Under the pieces are notes generated by a model. It saw only the letters and a list, made by a program, of their open reading frames with translations, was not told the origin of the DNA and searched no databases. DNA of 64,000 bases. Source: Streptomyces sp. ST2-7A (lineage in GTDB: Bacteria; Actinomycetota; Actinomycetes; Streptomycetales; Streptomycetaceae). The position numbers and the translations under genes are program-made. The stretch covers positions 1-64,000 of the forward strand of contig NZ_JAJUWS010000024.1 in NCBI RefSeq assembly GCF_021390475.1. The letters are read 5' to 3'. This document shows positions 58,231-64,000 of this stretch, in pieces. The stretch's first letter is position 1; each line of letters opens with the position of its first letter.

Positions 58231-59127
58231 TCAGCCCCGTTTCCCGGCCCGCTCCTCCGCCACGGCCAGGATCTCCGTAACCCGGGCGCCGAAGCGCACG
58301 TCGCAGGGGTGCGGTTCACCCCCACGCGCCGCCTCCAGCAGCGCGTCGATCGCCCGGCCGAAGGCGAGCGGGGCCACTCCCCGGTCACGCTCGGGCAGCC
58401 GGGTCGCCCCGGTCGGTCCCCGCAGCTCGGCCTCCACCACCGCCGCCTCCGGGGGCACCGTGAGGCTCAGGGTGACCGTCGAGACGGCACCACCCACATG
58501 CGGCAGCAGCAGGTTGACGGTGTCCCCCGGCCCGCGCACCGCCGCGATCCGGTCGGTGTCGGTGACATCGCCCAGGACCGGGAGCAGCACCGAGAGCACG
58601 TGCGGCCCCACATCCCACAGCGCGCCGCGCTCGCGACGCCACGGGGAGGCCGAGTAGGCACTCTCCCTGCCTCCCAGCACCGCCGAGAGCCACTGGGCCC
58701 GCGCGGTCAGCCAGCCGCCGACCTCCCGCTGCTCGGCGATCCACTCGGCCGCCCGCGGGGCGAAGCGCAGGGTGAAGAAGACCACCGAGGCCACCCCCGC
58801 CTCCTCCACCGCGGCCACCAGTCGACGGGCGTCCTCCGCCTCACTCGCCACGGGCTTGTCCAGCAGCAGGTGGCATCCGGCGCGGGCGGCCCGGATCGCC
58901 AGGTCGGGCTGGATGTGGGGCGGCAGGGCCACGGTCACCGCGTCGCAGGCGGCCAGCAGCTCGTCCACGTCCTCGAAGACGGTGGTGCCCAGCTCCCCCG
59001 CCACTTCCGCGGCCGCCTCGGGTCGTCGCCCCCAGACCCCGACGAGTTCCGTGTCGGGGTGGTCGATCAGGGCCGGGCCCTGTGTCGCGCGGGCCCAGGG
59101 GCCGGTGCCCAGCAGTCCGAATCGCAT
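58231..59127 (-). CDS. Gfo/Idh/MocA-family oxidoreductase
   Basis: The 298-residue protein has an N-terminal Rossmann domain (MRFGLLGTGPWARATQGPAL) with the GxGxxA-like GTGPWA. The conserved LLLDKPVASEAEDARRL follows near 102-118, where EKP is DKP, and then the alpha/beta C-terminal substrate domain. The ATG at 59127 follows GAGGAGAA. It acts on an unidentified sugar or polyol derivative. It is divergent from glnII, and the GlnR site lies between them, so nitrogen control of this gene is possible but not shown. Confidence 0.88.
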   Translation of the reverse strand: MRFGLLGTGPWARATQGPALIDHPDTELVGVWGRRPEAAAEVAGELGTTVFEDVDELLAACDAVTVALPPHIQPDLAIRAARAGCHLLLDKPVASEAEDARRLVAAVEEAGVASVVFFTLRFAPRAAEWIAEQREVGGWLTARAQWLSAVLGGRESAYSASPWRRERGALWDVGPHVLSVLLPVLGDVTDTDRIAAVRGPGDTVNLLLPHVGGAVSTVTLSLTVPPEAAVVEAELRGPTGATRLPERDRGVAPLAFGRAIDALLEAARGGEPHPCDVRFGARVTEILAVAEERAGKRG

Positions 59128-59172
59128 ACGGGTGTTCTCCTCACGTGAACCACCAATCCTACGGAAGCCGCT

Positions 59173-59211
59173 GTTCACGGCCGTTTAACAGCCGGGCAAC
59201 GACCCCGAAAA
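59173..59211 (+). promoter_or_regulatory. GlnR binding site before glnII
   Basis: Four half-sites occur at exact 11-bp steps: TTCAC at 59174, TTAAC at 59185, GCAAC at 59196 and GAAAA at 59207. This matches the layout before glnA at 45798. The site ends 65 bp before the glnII start and 45 bp after the divergent oxidoreductase start. Confidence 0.85.
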
Positions 59212-59275
59212 AGCTCCTGGTGAGGGTGGCGGTCACGTCACCGCACCCGCGACGACCCCTCGAAGGAGCACCCGC

Positions 59276-60295
59276 GTGAGTCACAGGGCCGAGTACATCT
59301 GGATCGACGGCACGCAGCCGACCGCCCGACTGCGCTCGAAGACCAGGATCCTGGCGGACGGCGCGGAGCCCCCGGAGTGGGGCTTCGACGGCTCCAGCAC
59401 CAACCAGGCCGAGGGGCACGCCTCGGACTGCGTCCTGAAGCCGGTCTTCGTCTGCCCCGACCCGATCCGCGGCGGTGACGACAGGCTCGTGCTGTGCGAG
59501 GTGTACGACACCGACGGCACCCCGCACGTCAGCAACACCCGGGCCCGGCTGCGCCCGATCGCCGAGAAGTACGCCGCCCAGGAGCCGCTCTTCGGCATCG
59601 AGCAGGAGTACACCTTCTTCGAGGGCGCCCGGCCGCTGGGCTTCCCCGCCGGTGGCTTCCCGGCCCCGCAGGGCGGCTACTACTGCGGCGTCGGCGCGGA
59701 CGAGATCTTCGGCCGCGAGGTCGTCGAGCGCCACCTGGACAACTGCCTGAAAGCGGGTCTGTCGCTGTCCGGCATCAACGCCGAGGTGATGCCCGGCCAG
59801 TGGGAGTTCCAGGTCGGCCCGCTGAGCCCACTGGAGGTCTCCGACCAGCTGTGGGTCGCCCGCTGGCTGCTCTACCGCACCGCCGAGGACTTCGGTGTCT
59901 CCGCCACCCTGGACCCCAAGCCGGTCAAGGGCGACTGGAACGGCGCCGGCGCGCACACCAACTTCTCCACCAAGGCGATGCGCGAGGGCTACGACGCCAT
60001 CATCGACGCCTGCGAGTCGCTGGGTGAGGAGGGCAAGCCGCTGGAGCACGTGAAGAACTACGGCGTGGGCGTGGAGGACCGACTCACCGGCCTGCACGAG
60101 ACCGCGCCGTGGAACGAGTACAGCTACGGCGTCTCCAACCGCGGCGCCTCGGTCCGCATCCCGTGGCAGGTCGAGCGGGACAAGAAGGGCTACATCGAGG
60201 ATCGCCGCCCCAACGCCAACTGCGACCCGTACGTGGTCACCCGTCTGATGGTGGACACCGTCTGTACCCGCCTGGAGAAGTCCGGACTGGTCTGA
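59276..60295 (+). CDS. glnII: glutamine synthetase type II
   Basis: This eukaryote-like glutamine synthetase has 339 residues. It contains WGFDGSSTNQAEG near 35-47, GIEQEYTFF near 107, MPGQWEFQVGP near 172 and KGDWNGAGAHTNFSTKAMREG near 217-237, all typical of type II enzymes, and it lacks the adenylylation loop of GlnA. The GTG at 59276 is preceded by GAAGGAG. Streptomycetes have both enzymes under GlnR. It is followed by a hairpin. Confidence 0.96.
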   Translation: MSHRAEYIWIDGTQPTARLRSKTRILADGAEPPEWGFDGSSTNQAEGHASDCVLKPVFVCPDPIRGGDDRLVLCEVYDTDGTPHVSNTRARLRPIAEKYAAQEPLFGIEQEYTFFEGARPLGFPAGGFPAPQGGYYCGVGADEIFGREVVERHLDNCLKAGLSLSGINAEVMPGQWEFQVGPLSPLEVSDQLWVARWLLYRTAEDFGVSATLDPKPVKGDWNGAGAHTNFSTKAMREGYDAIIDACESLGEEGKPLEHVKNYGVGVEDRLTGLHETAPWNEYSYGVSNRGASVRIPWQVERDKKGYIEDRRPNANCDPYVVTRLMVDTVCTRLEKSGLV

Positions 60296-60373
60296 TCGGA
60301 GCCCACCGGGCGGCGAATCGGCCGCCCCTCCGACCCCCGGCCGCGTCGGCAGCTCGCGCGGCACGGGAGCGAT

Positions 60374-60409
60374 GAAGGCGCCCGTCCCCTATCGGGGGCG
60401 GGCGCCTTC
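60374..60409 (+). terminator. glnII terminator
   Basis: A 16-bp stem with one G-U wobble (60374-60389, 60394-60409) and a TATC loop follows glnII by 78 bp. The rest of the 378-bp gap to 60673 holds no gene; GCCTGT repeats at 60596 and 60608 lie in the probable promoter of the next gene. Confidence 0.75.
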
Positions 60410-60673
60410 GGCGTGTCCGTCGTCGGAACCCACCCCACCCCATCCGGGAACACCCCCGTCCGCGAACGCGCCGCCCCGGAGGGCCCGTCGTTCCCGGGTC
60501 TTCCCGAACTCACCCCGGGCAACCGCTCGTTCGCCCGAACCTCACTCCCCACACACCCGGATTCCAGCCCAACTGCCTTAATCTGAAGCCGTTTTGCCTG
60601 TTGTTCTGCCTGTCACAACACCCGTGCGCCGATCGGGCACGGGCCTCACCCCACCTCCGAGAGGCGACAGCGC

Positions 60674-61774
60674 ATGCGCACCGACCGGACACCCCGGCAC
60701 GGCTCCCCCACCGCTTCCCCCACCGGCTCCCCCGCCCCACCGGACACCCCGCCCGCCCACGCGGCCCGGCACCCGCTGCGCGCCGGCGCCGGCGTGCTGA
60801 TCGCCCTCCTGGCGCTGCTGCTCCCCGCCGCGAACGGTCTCCCCTACGACGACGCCACCGGCGTGGGCGTGCACAACGCCTATCAGAAGTCCACATTCAC
60901 CCATTTCGCCGACGCCCTGGACTCCGGTGCATCGATGCTCGAACTCGACGTGTGGACCAACTTCTTCGGCAGTGGTTGGCGGGTGTCCCACGACAATCCA
61001 CTCGTCAACGACAACAACTGCGAGAACGCGCGGAACCCCTCCCAACTGCGCACCCGCGCCCGCAACCAGAGCCTGGCCGGCTGCCTGAACGACCTGCGCG
61101 GTTGGCGACAGGCCAACCCCAGGCACCGCCCGATCCTGCTCAAGCTGGAGATGAAGGACGGGTTCGCCGCCAACCTCGGCCGGGGCCCCGCCCAACTCGA
61201 CGCGCTGATCGAGGACATCCTGGGCGACGCCGTGCTGCGCCCCGCCGACCTGCGCGGCGCGCACGCCACCCTCGACGACGCCGTGCGCGCCGACGGCTGG
61301 CCCACCCACGAGTCGCTGGCCGGACGCGTCATCATCCACCTCATCCCCGGCACCCTCGAGGAGGGCAACCCGCTGGACACCCTGTGGACCGACGTGGAGT
61401 ACGCCCGCCACCTGCGCGATCTGGCCGCCGCCGGGAACCTCGGTCGCGCGATGGCCTTCCCCGCCGTGCACCGGGCCGCCTCCGGTGACCCGCGCACCCG
61501 ATACGCCGAGACCTCGATCCGGCCCTGGTTCGTGGTCTTCGACGGCGACGCCTCCGCCTACGGCTCCATCGACACCTCCTGGTACTCCGCCCGCAACTAC
61601 CTGCTGGTGATGACCTCCGCCCACGCCGTGGCGCCGGCGATCTCCGCCACCAACCCCACCGAGGCGCAGGCCCTGGACCGGGTGCGGCTGCTGTCGGGGC
61701 GGCACGCGAGCGTCGTCAGCTCCGACTGGGCCCGCCTGCCGGGTGTCCTCTCCACCGTCGTACCGCGCGGCTGA
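60674..61774 (+). CDS. secreted PI-PLC-like phosphodiesterase
   Basis: The 366-residue protein has a Pro-rich N-terminus and a hydrophobic export segment (about 36-52). A catalytic TIM-barrel domain of the calcium-dependent PI-specific phospholipase C/GDPD superfamily follows. Family motifs are GVHNAYQK (catalytic histidine, near 64), LELDVW with metal ligands near 90, VSHDNPL near 104 and LLKLEMKDG near 154. Streptomyces antibioticus PI-PLC is the closest described type. It would hydrolyse phosphoinositides or related phosphodiesters outside the cell. Confidence 0.88.
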   Translation: MRTDRTPRHGSPTASPTGSPAPPDTPPAHAARHPLRAGAGVLIALLALLLPAANGLPYDDATGVGVHNAYQKSTFTHFADALDSGASMLELDVWTNFFGSGWRVSHDNPLVNDNNCENARNPSQLRTRARNQSLAGCLNDLRGWRQANPRHRPILLKLEMKDGFAANLGRGPAQLDALIEDILGDAVLRPADLRGAHATLDDAVRADGWPTHESLAGRVIIHLIPGTLEEGNPLDTLWTDVEYARHLRDLAAAGNLGRAMAFPAVHRAASGDPRTRYAETSIRPWFVVFDGDASAYGSIDTSWYSARNYLLVMTSAHAVAPAISATNPTEAQALDRVRLLSGRHASVVSSDWARLPGVLSTVVPRG

Positions 61775-61954
61775 TCCCGCGGGCACCTCCGCCGGGCCTC
61801 CCGCCCCGGACCACCCGTGTGAGCGCGGGTGAGGCGGCCCGGCGGTACCGCCCGGCACCTTCACCGCGCGGCCTCCGTCCCACCCGCCTCACCCCATCGG
61901 GGGAAAATCGGCGGGGGACGGTGACATCCCGTCGATCCACTCGTTCAGCCGGGC

Positions 61955-64000
61955 GTGTCTCCCACCGATGCTGCCCCGACCGCCTCGACCGTCCCGCCCG
62001 CCCCACCCCGCGGCGCACCGGACCGCGACCCGGCCCGGCCGACCGCGGAGGTCGGCCCGGAGAGGGCCGCGGCGGCGATCGTCGAGCACTACGGCCGCCT
62101 CGTGCGGCTCGGTTACCTCGTGCTGCCGCCCGCCCTCGGCCGTCACCGCGGGGTGATCGTCGCGCACGGCATCACCCAGGCCGCCCTGCCGCGCGGCCGG
62201 GTCGGACGGGTCGCCGGGGCCGTCCCCTCCCCCCGCTCCGCCGCCGGCGCGGCGCCCGACGACCCGGCCTACGCGTACGCGCGGCTGCGGGTGCTGCGCG
62301 CCGCGCTGGACGTCGGACGCCCACTCCTGATCGCCGGACGGGAGTTCCCACTGCTCGCCCGGCTGTCACCACGACGCACCGGCGGGGCGTTCCCCCGGGT
62401 GATCGGACTACGGCTCCTCCCCCGTGCCGACGGAACCGCCGAACCGGCCCTGGAACGGGAGTTGGGCACCGCCGCGCCCTGCACCCGGGCCGCCTTCGCC
62501 CTGCGACACCTCGAAGGGCTGAGCCCGGAGGCCGCCCGGGGGCTGCTGGAGGAGGCCGGGGTCGAGGGGAACATCGCGCGGGCCGCCGTGCGCGCGGCCG
62601 ACGCCCTGGTCGGGCGGGCCCTCGGCGAGGAGCGGGACGGGGCCGACCCCGACGCCCCGGCGGGACCGAGGGAGATCACCCCCGGGGCCCTGCCCCTGCC
62701 CGACCCGTGTGTGTTGCGGGCGGGGCCGACCGACCTGCTGCGTCGCCGGCGGCACACCCGCACGGCGCTCGTCTCCGCCGGCGTGCTGGCCCTGCTCGCC
62801 GGTCTGATGGCGGTGCAGCCCGACGGCGGTGGGAGTGACCGGGCCCCCGGCGCGGCGGCCGCCGATCCCTCGCTGCTGGTGCGCGCGGAAGCCGGCGCCT
62901 GGGAGCGGGCGGGACGACTCGACTTCACCTCCTGGCCCGCCCGGGGACCGGCCGTGCGGGACCGGGAGTTGCTGGACCGGGTACTGACCGCCTGGACCTC
63001 CCCCGACTCCCGGGTGACGATCTCCACCACCCGGGGCACCGACCCCGGTCCCCCGGCCGGTCCGCCCCGGCTGCTGTACGCCGGTGAGGTGGACGGCGCG
63101 GTCGTGGTGCTGATGCACGACGGCCTGCGGTTGATGCGCTACGCCGAGGCGGCGGGCACGGCCGGGGGCCCCGCCGTACTGGACCTGGCCCGCACCGATG
63201 GGGCGCAGGCGGCGATGGCCTCGGTCGTCGTCCTCAACCGGGGCGGGGGCACCGTCCGCTACCTCACCGCCCCCTGGGTATCCGGCGCTCTGGTGCGGGA
63301 CCTGCGCGAGACCGGGGACGACGGGCGTCCGGCGGTGGTGGACGAGCACGGCGCCACCGACGCGCTCCCGACCCCGGCCGGGGACACCGAGTGCGGGGCG
63401 TACCCGGTGCTGGAGTTCACCACCGCCGATCCAGCCGGTCGTGGCCCGTACCTGTTGGCGGATCTGGGCGAGTTGACCCCCGCCCTGCTGACCACCGGAG
63501 GACCGGAGGCAGGCCCGGAGGGCGCGCCGGACGAGCGGGCCCGGCAGGTGTGGGCGTCGACCGCCTGCCACCTGTTGACCGTCGCCGGTTCCGGTGTGCG
63601 GACGGTGGGGGTCTGGGAGTTCGCCCGGCAGGAGTTGCCCGGCGGCGAGCGGAGCGCGAGCTGGGTGTGCACCCGGGCGGACACCTGGCGGACGGCGGGC
63701 TCCCACACGCTGGTGCAGTTCCAGCCGCCGCGCCCAACGGAGAGGTCGGGCGGGGACGGCGACACCGGGGACGAGTCCGGACCCGCCACGCCGGGGGCGG
63801 TCGTCGCCCGCGCCGAGGACGGACCGGAGTGCGGGCCGCGCTCGCCGCACGTCCTGGCGGGCGGGCTGTGGCAGGCGCCGGACGGCGAGTGGTACCTGTT
63901 GGCCGCCGGCAGCGAGGAGGTCGTCCGGATCTCCGCCGCCGGCGGGGTGACCGGCGAGGTGACGGGCCGAACCATGATCCTGCCCGCCGAACCGGGTGTG
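61955..64000 (+). CDS. membrane protein with sigma-factor-like N-terminus, cut by window edge
   Basis: An open frame without stop runs from GTG 61955 (VSPTDAAPTA) to the window end, about 682 codons. Residues ~40-210 contain EHYGRLVRLGYLVLPPALGRHR and CTRAAFALRHLEGLSPEAARGLLEEAGV, which resemble regions 2 and 4 of ECF sigma factors but lack clear -10 and -35 recognition motifs. One membrane helix lies at about 268-284 (ALVSAGVLALLAGLMAV), followed by a large extracytoplasmic part. The start has no strong ribosome binding site. It could be a degenerate sigma/anti-sigma-like sensor; the missing C-terminus prevents a firmer call. Confidence 0.72.
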   Translation, partial: MSPTDAAPTASTVPPAPPRGAPDRDPARPTAEVGPERAAAAIVEHYGRLVRLGYLVLPPALGRHRGVIVAHGITQAALPRGRVGRVAGAVPSPRSAAGAAPDDPAYAYARLRVLRAALDVGRPLLIAGREFPLLARLSPRRTGGAFPRVIGLRLLPRADGTAEPALERELGTAAPCTRAAFALRHLEGLSPEAARGLLEEAGVEGNIARAAVRAADALVGRALGEERDGADPDAPAGPREITPGALPLPDPCVLRAGPTDLLRRRRHTRTALVSAGVLALLAGLMAVQPDGGGSDRAPGAAAADPSLLVRAEAGAWERAGRLDFTSWPARGPAVRDRELLDRVLTAWTSPDSRVTISTTRGTDPGPPAGPPRLLYAGEVDGAVVVLMHDGLRLMRYAEAAGTAGGPAVLDLARTDGAQAAMASVVVLNRGGGTVRYLTAPWVSGALVRDLRETGDDGRPAVVDEHGATDALPTPAGDTECGAYPVLEFTTADPAGRGPYLLADLGELTPALLTTGGPEAGPEGAPDERARQVWASTACHLLTVAGSGVRTVGVWEFARQELPGGERSASWVCTRADTWRTAGSHTLVQFQPPRPTERSGGDGDTGDESGPATPGAVVARAEDGPECGPRSPHVLAGGLWQAPDGEWYLLAAGSEEVVRISAAGGVTGEVTGRTMILPAEPGV

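Overview
The window comes from a very GC-rich actinomycete, almost certainly a Streptomyces or close relative. Third codon positions are nearly always G or C, GTG starts are common, and the gene order (trpD, qcrBAC-ctaE, ctaCDF, nadA, pspA, cobU/cobT/cobS, pepA, lpd-E2, lipB-lipA, glnA, glnII) is the conserved core-chromosome order of streptomycetes. No rRNA, tRNA, CRISPR array or transposase was seen.

Region by region. 0.2-11.5 kb carries trpD and the respiratory chain: cytochrome bc1 (qcrC-qcrA-qcrB, with ATGA overlaps), then an atypical receiver protein, an L,D-transpeptidase lipoprotein, and cytochrome aa3 oxidase (ctaC-ctaD-ctaF, with GTGA overlaps); ctaE sits upstream of qcrC. 11.8-23.9 kb holds a cysteine desulfurase fused to a TusA domain, a PfkB kinase, a large membrane-anchored protein, an A-type iron-sulfur carrier, nadA, and an envelope-stress block (pspA, pspAA, histidine kinase, response regulator). 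24.0-28.4 kb is late cobalamin assembly (cobU with an N-terminal MBL-like domain, cobT, cobS). 28.6-45.7 kb carries pepA, lpd with a two-lipoyl E2, a WYL regulator, oxidoreductases, a helix-turn-helix regulator, lipB and lipA. Lipoate synthesis and the lipoyl E2/E3 enzymes are therefore close together.

The accessory part is 47.33-54.60 kb. A 7.25-kb integrative element sits in the 3' end of glnA. It is bounded by a 13-bp direct repeat that includes the last three codons and stop of glnA. All its genes are on the minus strand. A GntR/UTRA repressor is followed by a coupled set of unknown genes (167, 226 and 124 aa) and a Walker-A ATPase, then an excisionase and a tyrosine integrase. I see no transfer gene and no recognised replication initiator. 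The element is dense in non-coding structure: a 30-bp perfect palindrome before gntR whose 14-bp core recurs inside a second promoter, a 116-bp inverted repeat, AGCGTCCGCC composite repeats at two places, a CTAGCGG cluster between xis and int, and ACCGGT/GTGTTCAC repeats inside one small gene. The hairpin that probably terminated glnA now lies 7.3 kb away.

54.8-64 kb holds a secreted pectate lyase, an SPW-repeat membrane protein, a polysaccharide deacetylase, a Gfo/Idh oxidoreductase, glnII with a four-half-site GlnR box like that of glnA, a secreted PI-PLC-like enzyme, and the first ~680 codons of a membrane protein with a sigma-factor-like N-terminus, cut by the window edge.
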